Positions 11,206 through 22,430 are shown, counted from the stretch's first letter. The stretch is 64,000 nt of DNA from Pachyseris speciosa (GCA_016490735.1 JAEMWC010001358.1:16001-80000), one strand, 5' to 3'. Program-made: numbers and translations. The notes: generated from the letters alone by a model not told the origin.

Positions 11206-11636
11206 GATTCCCCCCGGGGTGGTAGGGTACTCCCAGAAAAATTGGGTGTGGGTGTGCGGTCCGCTTCCTGAAACCCTTACCCTATTTCAGACCAAAATCT
11301 GTGATTTTCCCTACCCTATTTCAGACCTGACCAAAAATTCGATACCCTATTTCAGACCTATTTCACGTGTATGGTTGGCGTAAACACAATTAAAAGACAA
11401 AAAAGAAGGGCTTTTGTTGATGGTCTTATCACCTAATGATCAAGAAATAGCCTCTCCGAAAAAACATATCCAATTCGACTAGAGTGCACAAACCATACCC
11501 TATTTCAGACCAAAATGGTCAAAATCGATACCATATTTCAGACCAAAACGGCTAAAAAGCCATACCCTTTGGGGCCACACATACTTATATAACCTAAATA
11601 TGGGAGTACTCCCCCACCCCCACCCCCCCGGCACGC
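11206..11636. mobile_element. Element with iterated CCCTATTTCAGACC motifs, copy 1
   Basis: The unit opens with CCCCCGGGGTGGTAGGGTACT and closes with GGGAGTACTCCCCCAC, with six or so internal ACCCTATTTCAGACC-like iterations. The same structure recurs, inverted, near 29692-30124 (diverged) and 37186-37784. No coding potential was seen. Confidence 0.8.
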
Positions 11637-12034
11637 CCGCAAGATTCGCCGTTTTCGGCCTCGTAATCTAACTTTCCAATCACCATCCCCCTTCCAAACG
11701 ATTATCCTGTATACTGTCTATATAGGTCGTATATGTCGCCCTTGAGTGCATGTAGTTTTTGAGCAGTTTTGATCTGAAAATGCTTCGGGCGTTTGCAAAA
11801 CTATTTTAGTTTGAACCTGGTGCTCGTCACGAATGTCGGCGGGGCCAAAGTACAGGTCACATTACACAGGTCAACATACAGGTCACCATGTCACAGATAA
11901 ATAAAGAAGCCCAAAAGTGTCTCCTAGCCCTAATCACTATCCAAAATTTTGTTTTAGATTAAGGAGAAACTGTTTGGCTTAGTTACCAAGCAATAAAGCT
12001 GTGACCTGTACTTTAACCCCGGCCCTCGAATTTC

Positions 12035-12265
12035 CAGTGAACTCATCAGGGGCTCGTTTCTCGAAAGTCCCGGTAACTTAACGGGCCCGAAACCATATTT
12101 TGAAGTCTCAAGAAAAGTAGGGTATTTCTGACCTCTAATGAAGTCCATTTTGTTTCTTTAGCTGATAACTTAACTGTATAATTTTCAAGACTTTTGAAAC
12201 TCCCATCTGGAATGGTAATTACCCATAGCCTCGAGAAAAAGGCCACCGCAGGCCCGAAAACGTAA
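12035..12265. repeat. Dispersed repeat with GGGGCTCGTTTCTCGAAAGTC start
   Basis: This stretch starts GGGGCTCGTTTCTCGAAAGT, has AACTTAACGGGCCCGA, and later contains CTCGAGAAA and GGCCCGAAAACGTAAC in the opposite sense, so it looks like a degraded inverted-end element. The assignment is tentative. Confidence 0.35.
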
Positions 12266-12829
12266 CTCCATGTAACCCTTTTGCAAAAGATTCCGTACGT
12301 TTTTATTGGTGTTCACCATCTACCAGGTCTTCAAATGTATTTTTTCATAGCTTAACTGACCCGGTCTACCAGCCAGATATGATGAATGGAAAGTGCCCTC
12401 AGACACAAAATAAGTAAAGCAGGGAATTTCCATTTGAGGAGTGAAAGGATTATTATGATGGAATAAAACAAGACGAAGAACACATTTTAACTCAAAATCT
12501 TTACCACCTTTATTCTAACTTGTTTTTCAACATTAACAAAGGGTTTGATCGCAACCAGCCAGAACATCACAGTGGAGTGCTCTCAAGTTCTTGAACCTGA
12601 GAAGAAAAAAGCATTGTAAGATTATATAGTATTTCCTTGATTAATCTCCTCCCTTTGCGCCTAAAATAAGCAGTGTTCCTTGAAGAGACCCCTCCTTGGT
12701 GACATGAAATAGAAAACAACCAGGGGCCAGCCCCTACACATCACCTCAACATCTGTGTTGATAGGCCTTAGAGCTTTGAAGATAAACTGTTAACAGTTGA
12801 GATAAATAAATAAATAAATAAACAACTTT

Positions 12830-13085
12830 GTTAAATGAGGGTGACACTTAACAGTCTATGACTGACAAACTTGTGGCCCTCGAAATTCCGGATCGAATTG
12901 GAATTTGGAAATGTTGCTTTTTGAGGAGAGGGTAAAACCGGAGTACCTGCAGAAAAACCTCTGGGAGCAGAGTAGAGAAAAAACATCAAACTCCGCCCAC
13001 ATATGACGCCAAGTCCGGGAATCAAACCCGGGCCACATTGGTGGACGATGAGTGCTCTCACCACTACACCATCCCTGCTCCCCCA
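12830..13085 (-). mobile_element. tRNA-derived SINE, minus strand
   Basis: On the minus strand an A-box-like TGGTGTAGTGG (13061-13071) is followed about 33 bp later by the B-box-like GGTTTGATTCC (13018-13028), the spacing of a tRNA promoter. The unit extends well beyond a tRNA into unrelated sequence. An ATAAATAAATAAATAAATAA tail-like tract at 12805-12822 is consistent with a SINE 3' end. Confidence 0.7.
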
Positions 13086-13584
13086 AGGAGCCTAAAACAA
13101 GGAGTCTATAACAAGATAGGATTCAATGGTACAGGATGAGATAATGTGAGATGAAATGGCATGAAATTAGGTAAGATGGGACTGGATGGGCATGGATGAG
13201 ATGAGATGAAATGAGATGGGATTGGATAGGGTGCACTGCGTGGGGTTGGGACAGGGGATGACATAAGATGAGATAGGATCTAGGATAGGGTGGGCGAGTT
13301 CATTTTTGCAGCTGTATGGGATCAAGATTCTCTCCCCTGCTCATCAGGTGACCCAAACTAAACAGCAAACACAATTCAGAACCATAAATAAAGGGACTGC
13401 TCCAGTCTAATGAGAGTCATATGGCAAACAATGTACACCATACAGAAATTCCAACTTCTTGTCAATGATAAGTTGTTAGTGATTATTTTTGTTTTCATGA
13501 CATCTGGATTTTTGAGGAGATACCAAGCTGGTAAGAATCAGTTATGTCATTACCTGAGTCTCTTGTTGTCAGCACAGAATGTTC

Positions 13585-16500
13585 TCATTTGTATGAGTGG
13601 GACTCTGTGCCTCCATGGCCAAATCCCTTGGGTCCAAACAAGGCACTGTAGCAAGGAATGTGGCAGTATGGTTTGCCTTCTCTCTGCACAGGGAAGCAAC
13701 AAGCATATCAATCAAATCAAACAAACATTAAAAGAAACAAAGTTAAGAAAACAACAACTTTATTATATATTTTCCTTTTTTTAAGGGAGTTTTCATATAG
13801 GGTTAACCTCTTAACTTCCTTTTCTAGAAGCATTTTAGTTCTTAGTTTTTAATTGTACATATGGTTTGCTTCTGGAATAAAGTATGTATGTATGTATGTA
13901 TGTATGTATGTATGTATGTATGTATGTATGTATGTATGTATGTATGTATGTATGTATGTATGTATGTATGTATGTATGTATGTATGTGTCAAACTCTTCT
14001 AGCCGTGGGAGCATAAAGTGCTCCACTAATTGGGACACATAAATTAAAGTAATTAAATATGTAAATAAATAATATTATAATTAGATAAATCTCAACTCTA
14101 GCCTGTATACAGGCTCTTCACTTGGGCAACACAGAGAGGATGTTTGCCTTGTTTAATGGCACACGGTCAAAAGCTGCGGGAGTGGGGTGAGTGAAGAAAG
14201 GATTCTTTCCCTCGCTTGTCCCAATCCCTTAGCATTTGACTGAGCGCCAACCTCTCTGAATTTCAGGCTATCTTAACTCCAAATCCTAAACAAGAGGCTA
14301 CAATTAGCCTAAACCCGGGCTTGCAAAAAACAGTATTGTATCCCTAACTTAGTGCTAAACAAAAGAATAGAGGGAAGTCTGTCTTTCTTACATCGGACGC
14401 ATTGTGTTTAGCTTGTGTTGGAGTCTATTTCTTTAGACCCCTATCAACATATATTCCTCTAAAATACAGCTCAACCATTGAGCACAATAATTATAAAACT
14501 TGTAAAAAATATTTCTAAAAGAACAAGAAAAAGAGAAACAGAAAAAATAAAGCCCGTGATATATACCACTAACAGACATCGAACCCGGGTTAGCTGCGTC
14601 ACAGGCAGGAACAATGACCTTTAGGCCACAGAGGTTTATCGTTATGCAAAATGATAAAAGTAGTGTATTGATTCCAAAAAAAAAAAAACTAAGCACACTT
14701 GTTTTCGCTTCGATGGATAATTGTTTGAGAAAGGAAACGCTTATCGAACGATGTTGGATTTTTTCGCATAAATGTGAATGGAGTCTCGGTGAAATGTGAG
14801 TAGAAAATTAATTAGCAGAGTGAAACTGTTTACAAATACGTCAATCCAGGGTCATTTGAAACACAAGAAAGGAACGTTTCTGGACAGTTTCAAGGGACGC
14901 TAGTACATTTGTAAAATATAATCGCTTATCATTCAAAAATTAAAGTCCAGAAATTGAGATATTGTGGCAAAATAGTAAATAAACTACCTGTCAAAGTCTC
15001 AGGGGTGTGTGATATCCCGTACTTGAGTTATTCAACAAAATGTACATCTCAATGGAGCGGATACGGGAACACGGCAGTCCATCTGGAGTTCAATTTTGGT
15101 CATGTTAAAAGCTTTCTTCTCGCTGTTGAACTTGCAAACATTCGTATAGACACTTGTCTTAACATATTAGTTGTTCAGACTTCAAAAACACAAGGTGAAT
15201 CGACGTTTTCCGGTACGTGACAACAGGCATCATTCTTGCTGTTGATATGAGATTTACACTCGAATCACTCGGCCGTGAAAGGTCAAACTCCCTTTGTCTG
15301 TAGTCTCTAATTTTTGGCGCTCCCCACGCATCGCGTCTCCTCGCAACTTCGCGCGCGCACGTGCCCCCACAATCCGTCGCCAAAATTAGAGACTACTCGC
15401 TGTCTACTGAAGCAGACACGGGGAAACACGGCAGTCCATCTGCCGTTAAGTTTACTCATGTTAAAAACTTTCTTCTCGCCGTTGAACTTCCAAACATTCG
15501 CATAGACACTTCTCTTAACATATTGTTTGTTCAGACTTCAAAAGCCACAAGATGAATCGACATTTTCCCATACGTGACAACATGCATCACTGTTGTTAAA
15601 AATAGTTAGCGCTTGCGCAGAAACGCCGGAATTGCCATTTGTGGATGATACTCGACGACGAAAAAGAAGAACCGTCGGTAGTTTAAGACCCGGGCGCCGC
15701 GCGAGACGCGCGCAGCCCGGGTAATAAAAAACCGATAAAATTGTGAGAGTATCTACGCATAGATTATAAATGGTATTAACTGTTACACATTTCACAGTCT
15801 TTACAAACATCAATATCCACAAGTCCAGATAAGCATAATTTTCTAATCTCTGAAGAGATGACAGACGTTTAGTTTGGACCAAAGGTAAGGCCCAAAATAT
15901 TTCAAAGAATGTTTCCCATATTTTACACTACAAAAATGTTGGGCACTACAGTAATAAATTGGAAGATCATAGACAAATGGTTTCACAAGATGCATGGATG
16001 GTGGCCTACCATATTTAATATTAGAGATCTTAAGCATGCAACCACTAGAGGCGGTCAGGAAGAGGTGACTACTGGGCCACGATGGAGTGGGTCAAGGCCG
16101 CCACCATCTGGAATGAAATAAGAAAGTTAAGCTGCGTAACAGATGCAGCCGCCATTGTGTTTTGGTTTGTTTTTGTTTTCAAATATGACTTTGCTCAGCT
16201 TTACTGAACAAACCTTGATGGAACCCTTGATGAGACCTTTTAGCTGAGGCATGTCGTGAAAATACATGTATTATAGATACATGTATCATAGATTCAACTT
16301 TGATGAGCTGGATGATTCAGAGCGTTTAGCTGAATTTCAAGTAAAGAATAGCGATATTCCTGCTCCAGCTGTTGCCTTGCAACTACCAGATGAGTTTGTT
16401 TGTCCCACTGCATTCAGCTGTCAATGGCAAACTCAGAAGGCCTTTGTATAGTTACTACAGTGACTTGCCTGTCCTTGCATGTAGATACTCTGATATGATA

Positions 16501-18691
16501 GCACACTTTGGATGACAGGTTGCAGTCCTTAACATGATAACCAATACAATACTATAGTTAATTATAATACCCACAGTCACAGGATACTACAGTGGAACCA
16601 AACCATTCAACTTACATCGGTTTCTGAGGTTTAAACTTGAAGTTAAACTCACAACCACTTCGTTTAAACTTGTTTCTTTGTCTCAGCTTGTTTTTGCTTC
16701 ACATGATTTTGCTTTGTAATTAGAGCAGTAAAACAAAAAAGTACTCCGAATATTTGCTAGTGAAATGTAGAAGTGATGGTGAACAACACTTTTTTTCCAA
16801 TGTCAAGAAAGTTCTTTGCATTTTTGATAGCAAAACTTGAAGGATAAAGCAGCCATCTTTCGAGGTGACCAAACATACCTTCCTTGCCACAGCCAAGTGA
16901 GGTCGATGCAGGCTGAATGTCAAGTCAATATGCTAAGTAGCTCAAAGGCGGGAAGTTTTACTTCTGGTTGGCATCCACCTGGCCACCTCCTGTGGTTGCT
17001 TAACTAGGTCTCTATTGACGTTACCAGTTGCCCTTTACAAGACAATGTACAGATTATTTAATCTTTTAACGAGGTTAGGGTGTCTTAAATATGACAATCT
17101 TTAATGGTAATTTTTAATGCAATAGGCAGCACACTGCAAAGTCTTGAAGTCTTGAAGATAGATCAAAAACTTGCAGTCCACTGCCATTACAAATTCCTTT
17201 GTTGAAAGTTGCCGAGTTCTGCTACAAAAGAACAGCTTTTAACCCAAAAATGTTGCCTTAAAAATTATTGTACTGTGTCATCACCTATAATCTGAAAATC
17301 CAGGGGCATGTGGACACTTTGACTTTCAAAACATAACTTGTCATGCATAGGCTAACAACGTACATTTAAGAGAAATAAAAAAGGAACTAAATTTCTCACT
17401 TATAACAAATCTGTACAGCAAACTAGGACTAGTTTGTAGCAACATCGTGTTCATGATGGTAATTGAACTGAGTGGAGTGCAATTTGGTTTGAAATCATCT
17501 GCATGATTTCAAAATCAGATCACCATTGATTTCAAAATGGGTGAAACTGCATGAAACAAAATCACTTGCTGCCTACAGTCAAACCTCTGTTAAGTGGTCA
17601 CCAAATTTAGCAAAAAACTGGCAAAAATTGAACAATGCACAATAAATTTATACTAATAGTGCAAAGCTGTTTGTTGTAGGGACCACATCATCAATTGACA
17701 CACAAGTGACAGTTTAATAGAGGGTGACCACTTAAAGTGCACCCAAAATATTTTTTATGCTACTATAAAATTTTGCACCTTTTCCAAAAACATTTAGCCT
17801 TTATTTCCAGTTTTAGACTTTTTTTTATGGGTTTCAAAACTTTGATAAACTAACAGATGACAGATGAGGGCTAGATTCATGACTTTTACAGCCTATAGAA
17901 GGTCAAGATTTGGTTTAAAAAGGCACAATGCATTTCAAACAGGTGCAAAGATTTATTTTAGCAAAAAATATTTTCAATTGGGATTAGGTGCATTTTAGAG
18001 CGGTTTTCAGTTGGGTGTCAAAAGTAATTCTCGTATTGCTTTGGTTTTCCACTGCTTCGCTCTGTGATTGGCCAGGAAAACTTGCGCCACTTTCTCAACC
18101 AATGAGAAGCAAAACCAAAACCAATCGTGATTTGCACGTGCATATTTTCCTGCGCTTTGCGCCGGCCACATGTAATTGCTTTGTATTCTGATTGGCCCAT
18201 TGCACTGCTTACTTCGGTTGTGATTGGTCAGAGTAATTGCTTTGGTTTTGGTTTTACGACATTCAATTGAAAAGTGCTCTAACAGAGGACTGCTTAATGG
18301 AGGTTTGACTGTATTTTCTGAGAACTGGGGAGCCAATTGATGAATCAATATAAACATATAGAGGTTAATTATCAATCAGTTGGATGATTACAAGGTATCG
18401 ACTTCATTAAACAATAAATGATGAAATAAATTAATGAAATAATATATAAACAATAGAAGTTACACTCTACAACTCCCATCACAAATTCTTAACATTCCAG
18501 ATATCTCCCTTGCCATTTTTTCACAAATGTGCATTTAAAATTATATTCTCTGTCACTTGCAAAATAAAAGTGAAAGAGAAGAAAAGTAGCAGTCACCTCA
18601 GCGTGACCTCCAGCAGAAAGAGTTTTACCACATTTGGCACATTTCAGACAAGCTCTATGCCAATCCTTGCCGATGGAACTCACTTTCTCAG
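13585..18691 (-). CDS. CRIP: CRIP-type LIM protein B (exons 2 and 3; first exon not found)
   Basis: Exon 2 is 18691-18597 (after GTCTGCAG, donor GTGACT) and exon 3 is 13683-13585 (after CCCTGTGCAG, ending TGA). Exon 2 is 95 bp, the same size and phase as in genes A and C, and encodes [20 protein letters not shown]. Exon 3 encodes [20 protein letters not shown] followed by [12 protein letters not shown]. These give the second part of the LIM domain with ligands H, C, C, C, C, C in order. The first exon, which should supply the start codon and the first C-x2-C pair, was searched for between 18692 and 31421 without success. It may be diverged, non-canonical, lost or lying elsewhere. Intron 2 (about 4.9 kb) holds MITEs, a Harbinger-like fragment and a three-copy repeat. 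Confidence 0.75.
13885..13988. repeat. (TGTA)n microsatellite
   Basis: About 100 bp of near-perfect tetranucleotide TGTA/TATG repeats. The tyrosine/isoleucine/histidine open frame on the minus strand is an artefact of the repeat. It is in intron 2 of CRIP gene B. Confidence 0.95.
14565..14640 (-). mobile_element. tRNA-like SINE fragment, minus strand
   Basis: On the minus strand TGGCCTAAAGGTCATTG is an A-box-like segment and GGGTTCGATGTC a B-box-like segment. The intervening arm lengths are only roughly tRNA-like, and no proper acceptor stem is visible, so this is called a tRNA-derived repeat and not a tRNA gene. Confidence 0.45.
15065..15245. repeat. Three-copy dispersed repeat, copy 1
   Basis: Shares ACACGGCAGTCCATCTG, CATGTTAAAA, TTGAACTTnCAAACATTCG and CACAAGGTGAATCGACG with the copies at 15421 and 19855. 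It ends before the GCGCTTGCGCAGAAACGCCG segment found in the other two copies. No function is assigned. Confidence 0.75.
15421..15722. repeat. Three-copy dispersed repeat, copy 2, with GC-rich terminal hairpin
   Basis: Homologous to the copies at 15065 and 19855. It extends through GCGCTTGCGCAGAAACGCCG and a short arginine-rich frame, then ends at a strong hairpin, with CCCGGGCGCC and its partner AGCCCGGG at 15690-15722. An inverted TAGTCTCTAATTTTTGGCG pair flanks the region just upstream (about 15300 and 15380). Confidence 0.75.
16266..16540 (+). pseudogene. Decayed DDE transposase fragment (PIF/Harbinger-like)
   Basis: The reading [20 protein letters not shown], followed by [23 protein letters not shown] and, after frameshifts, LACPC and [10 protein letters not shown], matches the N-terminal region of cnidarian DDE_4 (Harbinger-type) transposases, which share an F-D-E-L-x-D-x-E...EF-x-F-x-K-x-DI...LPD-x-F-x-C...YPCRYSDMI-x-FGR layout. 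At least two frameshifts and a stop break the frame, and the catalytic part is missing. It sits in intron 2 of CRIP gene B. Confidence 0.65.
17576..18311. mobile_element. Mariner-like MITE (CAGTCAAACC ends) carrying two nested elements
   Basis: The ends CAGTCAAACCTCtGTTAAG and its complement are flanked by TA on both sides, as expected of Tc1/mariner-type targets. Inside lie a copy of the palindromic 41611 family (about 17735-17997) and MITE family 1 copy 7 (17998-18279). The host element is therefore older than both inserts. Confidence 0.75.
17998..18279. mobile_element. MITE family 1, copy 7 (nested)
   Basis: Complete copy with TA on each side, left end GAGCGGTTTTCAGTTGGGTG and right end CATTCAATTGAAAAGTGCTC. 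It is inserted within the CAGTCAAACC-ended element. Confidence 0.85.
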
Positions 18692-18871
18692 CTGCAGACA
18701 TGGATGAAAAGCAAATCACCAATTAGGTTGACGTCCCTCACGGTTTACTTGTTTGTTGTGCTATCATTACGTGTGCAATTTGCCGGATAAGCGCATTTCA
18801 TAAATAGCTCTTTATCTCAGAAAGAATTACGACACTAGATTGCACCTGATTGACTAATATTGCACCTAGAT

Positions 18872-19136
18872 TGCACCTATCAATGGTTTGCCCCAGGATG
18901 GGGAGGTGGGGGGGGGGGGGCAACCCACGGGAATTAGACTTCCACAGTGGCCCCAGGGTGAGAAATTTGACTTCACTGCCGTCTTGAAACGTTTGTTGTG
19001 CTAGTGCCTGAGGTGGGAATTTGACTTCTAAATGGCAACCCAAGGGTGGGGAAATTGACGTTTGAAAACCTGAAAATGTCAAATTTCCCGTGGGTTGCCC
19101 GCGCCCCCATCATGGGGCACACCATTGATAGGTGCA
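18872..19136. mobile_element. MITE with ~60-bp inverted ends (TGCACCTATCAATGG...)
   Basis: The left end TGCACCTATCAATGGTTTGCCCC and the right end GGGGCACACCATTGATAGGTGCA are complementary, and the pairing continues through a CAACCCACGGGAA stretch on each side. A G-homopolymer disrupts the left arm. The interior repeats AATTTGACTTC motifs. It lies 5' of the known exons of CRIP gene B. Confidence 0.85.
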
Positions 19137-19511
19137 TAATCACAAAGAGGTAAAAATTAAACTTACTACAGTTTTATCTACGAAAGTTTTCGAAGGGCAG
19201 TTGGCGCCAGTTAAGCGAAGCGTCAACTGATCTACATGCGCCTTGTTTACCATAACAAAACCACAGGGATTACCGGTAATTAGAAATTAAAGCTTACTGT
19301 GTAGTTAAAAGGAGGTGTATGTGCAGCCCAAAAGGTCTCTTTTCTTTAAAACAGGGTAGCGAAATGAACGAATATACCCAAACTACCTTTAAATGCCCCC
19401 TTCTCCACCCCACCTGAGTACATCTGAGTACGAGACTGGAACCTGGATACTTGGAGACTTGGATTAGGCTTAAGTGACCCTAGTTAGAGACTCGTGTCCT
19501 TCGGCCATCGA

Positions 19512-19560
19512 AGTTTTATAAGAAAAATAACACATTAAGTGTTGTTTTTCTTATAAAACC
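19512..19560. repeat. Perfect hairpin GTTTTATAAGAAAAATAACA...
   Basis: Arms GTTTTATAAGAAAAA-AACAC and complement enclose a very short loop. One arm is repeated at about 19700-19724 with the same flanking CCTAGTTAG-type sequence (also at 19470), so the hairpin and repeated arm bracket a roughly 250-bp unit (about 19470-19735). Confidence 0.8.
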
Positions 19561-19854
19561 AGATCACTCGCAATTTCTTTTTAAATATAAATAGTTTTTC
19601 ATGTCATAACGGTTACTTTTGAAAATGTATGTTGCCACATACGAAACGTCAAGTCAGATTTCATAAAATGCATCGCTTCACCATGTTTATGACCGCTTTA
19701 TGTGTTGTTTTTCTTATAAAACCCTAGTTAGATTTAAAAAAGCCCAAGCGCGCAGGATAGTCTGGACCGAGTGTGCCCTGACTTAGAGGCCATATTGGCC
19801 TTCCAAGAGGCAATCGGAAAATACGACTTGCTACTACTTCAATTTCGCAAACCA

Positions 19855-20345
19855 CTGAAAACATCTGCAGTTTAGTTTGGCCATGTTAAAACCTTTCGGC
19901 TCGCTGTTGAACTTGCAAACATTCGTATAGATTCTTCTCTTAACCTATTAGTTGTTCAAACCCTCAAAACACAAGGTGTATCGACGATTTCGTGCGCGTG
20001 ATATGTGATAATCCAACACGGCATCATTTTTGTTATTGTGTTATTTTTAGCTAGCGCTTGCGCAGAAACGCCGGAAGTGAGCTTTGTGGATGAAACACGA
20101 CGACGAAGAAGAAGAAGAACGGACGATCTTTTTAGAATAAATGCAAGGCTGATACTACGTGAAAAGTTGACTTTGCGAGACACCATCATGACCGAAAGTC
20201 GATAAAGTAGGGTTGCAGCCATGGACAGCTGTTTCGTCGTTATTGGGACTCGTAGGCATGGCGTAGCGAATTTAAATGACGCCAACTACAATGTCAGCGT
20301 TGGTGTCTCGCAAAGTCAACTTTGCACGTAGCCTTGCATTTATTC
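19855..20345. repeat. Three-copy dispersed repeat, copy 3, with adjoining inverted repeat
   Basis: Homologous to the copies at 15065 and 15421. Its end runs into a foldback in which GAATAAATGCAAGGCT through TTTGCGAGACACCA (20132-20184) is inverted at 20300-20345. An open frame at 20005-20205 (66 codons) starts with a hydrophobic signal-like stretch, then CAETPE and a run of seven arginines. A second copy preserves part of that frame. Confidence 0.7.
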
Positions 20346-20460
20346 TATTTTATTCTGTTTTATTTTTTGGCTGATTAGATCTCTTGTAGATCCTACGTAA
20401 ACTAGCAGCACTATTGTTAGCGGTCCTTTGCTTATTACTTTTATTTTACGATATTTTTAG

Positions 20461-20488
20461 ACTCGGGCCTTCCACCGGAAGCCCGAGT
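20461..20488. repeat. Hairpin ACTCGGGCCTTCCACCGGAAGCCCGAGT
   Basis: Perfect or near-perfect arms ACTCGGGC/GCCCGAGT with an inner TTCC/GGAA pair. It is comparable in position to the GC hairpin closing the related copy at 15690-15722. It could be a transposon terminus; no host role is implied. Confidence 0.7.
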
Positions 20489-20908
20489 AAAGAGTTAATG
20501 ACCGCCTCGGCAGTATTTATAGCGCAGAAAGGCTAGTGAGGCCGTTCTTTGCATTCCAAGTAAACCGTTTTCTGCTCATTCTGTCCATTCTACTACTATC
20601 GGAGGCGGGACAATTCCGAAAACAGAATAGGTCCCATAAGAAACATGAATACCGTCTATATGATTCCGAGTATGTCTAAACGAACGAGCCCCGAGTCTGA
20701 AGTTGTCTGCAAATACCACAACAATAGACTAGTCAGAAATACTTTCATCACATTTGTGGCACTGTCATCAACTCGCCAAGCGCCCAGTCCTGGAAAAGAA
20801 AAAATAATTGAGCAACATCGGATCAAAACATTCCATACACATTTCATTCCATACACAACACGAGTGTACGTTGCTGCAGTCTAAAGTTTGAGACGAACAG
20901 TCTGAATA

Positions 20909-21081
20909 GAGCGTTTTCATTCACGTGACTACTGGCCATATTGGTTTACTGAAACAAAAGAAAGTATTTGCATAAAAATAGAGTTCAATTCCCAGAGGTT
21001 TAGTTTGGGACACCAACATGGCCGCCGTTTCTTTGTTTTGGGACACCAACATGGCCACCGTGACGTCATATGAAAACACTC
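20909..21081. mobile_element. Short MITE, GAGCGTTTTCATTCACGTGAC ends
   Basis: The left end GAGCGTTTTCATTCACGTGA and the right end TGACGTCATATGAAAACACTC are inverted and flanked by TA. An internal GGGACACCAACATGGCCGCC unit is present twice in direct orientation. The ends resemble, but are not the same as, MITE family 1. Confidence 0.8.
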
Positions 21082-21195
21082 TATAGGTCAGTTTTTAAGC
21101 TTAAAAAAATATGCCTTCAAAAGCCAAACTACGTCAAACATGCATACTCGAAACTTCTGAGTTCTCCCAGTAGGGGTCGAAACTATGATCTCCCG

Positions 21196-21196
<1 letters not shown>

Positions 21197-21267
<71 letters not shown>
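21197..21267. repeat. (AAT)n microsatellite, 5' flank of LINE fragment
   Basis: About 23 uninterrupted AAT units. The LINE fragment starts immediately after the last unit, and a second AAT tract follows the fragment at 22519. Confidence 0.95.
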
Positions 21268-21270
<3 letters not shown>

Positions 21271-22430
21271 TCCTTAGTGAAGTTGAGAAAGGTGCGCCGA
21301 TCAAACATTGGAAAAAGGAAAAACTAGACCGAAAGCTAAAGATCAAGAACAAAGAAGATATACAGATCGCTAAAGAAATACTCAAACAGGTTAAAACAGG
21401 AACAAAAAACAGGTACAGAAATTAGAATTGACCTATAAGACTACCACTACTGGCCTTGATGCCTACTTGACATCAAGGAATGATCGACTCCTGCACTTGG
21501 TCCAGCGACATGAAGAAAAGAAAAAGCTGTATTCTATCACAAGAGAAGCTGAAAAGTACAAACATGAATTAGACCTCCAAGAGACGCCCCGAAGAGACGA
21601 TGTAAATGCAATTCTACATGCAAAAAAAATCAAGGCAAAAGCAAAACACCAAGGCCATAAACTACTACAGAAAAGATGGGAAGAAAAACCAATGCATGGT
21701 AGATACCCCTCATGGATAAGAGAAGCGGACGTTGACATGAAGTTGACAAACCAGTGGCTCAAACTGGAAACAGAGGGACTAATTATAGCGGCGCAGGACC
21801 AAGCTCTCCTCACCAGAGCGTACCAGCACCACATTATAAAAGAAGGCACTGACCCTCATTGCCGCCTTTGTAATAAATCCCAAAAAACCATAGATCACAT
21901 TATCTCAGGCTGCCCAGAACTGGCAAAGACAATATATCCACCGGCACAATAAGGTCGCAACTCACCTACATTGGAACATCTGCAGGGAATACAATGTGGA
22001 CACTGTAGACAAATGGTATGAACACGAACCAAAAAAAGTCGTAGAAAGAGATGATATCACTATCCTGCATGTCATGCCCATCCACACAGATAGAGCAATA
22101 ACAGCAAATCGCCCAGACATTGTGATGAAAAATAAGCAGGAAAACAAGTGCACCTTAATTGACGTGGCCATACCATCGGACAAAAACACTTCCATTAAAG
22201 TATCAGAGAAACTGTCTAAATACAAAGATCTGGAGATAGAAATAGCCCGTATGTGGCAGATGAGAACAGTGGTAATCCCCGTTGTCGTAGGTGCCCTTGG
22301 AGTTATTAGGAAAGGCACTGAAAAACAGCTGTGCGCAATCCCAGGCAACTACAACCAAAATGAAATCCAGAAAACAGCACTTCTGGGAACTGCACACATT
22401 CTGAGAAAGGTCCTCTCAATCAAGTAAATT
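21268..22430 (+). pseudogene. 5'-truncated non-LTR retrotransposon with restriction-like endonuclease (R2/R4 group)
   Basis: The C-terminal part of a LINE polyprotein is readable in pieces: ILSEVEKGAPIKHW (stop near 21425), then 21428-21952, then a +1 shift into 21996-22427 ending HILRKVLSIK. The first piece contains a C-x2-C...H-x4-C zinc motif (CRLCNKSQKTIDHIISGC). The second contains RPDIV...LIDVAIP, the PD-(D/E)XK-type core of the restriction-like endonuclease that R2, R4 and NeSL-type elements carry at their C-terminus. No reverse transcriptase domain remains. R4/Dong-like elements are known to use TAA repeats as targets, and this copy lies between two AAT tracts. It is dead because of the frameshift and the in-frame stop. 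Confidence 0.8.

Noticed and set aside
12999..13075. A functional tRNA gene on the minus strand
   Set aside because: A and B boxes are good, but no acceptor stem pairs and the repeat continues for more than 150 bp, so a SINE is the better call.
13835..14038. HTYIHTYI open frame on the minus strand
   Set aside because: Translation of the (TGTA)n microsatellite.
15688..15722. Rho-independent terminator or Helitron 3' end
   Set aside because: The hairpin is strong, but this is eukaryotic DNA and no CTRR terminus follows; kept only as a repeat-end hairpin.
21197..21267. CRISPR or other structured repeat array
   Set aside because: Uniform trinucleotide microsatellite with no spacers.
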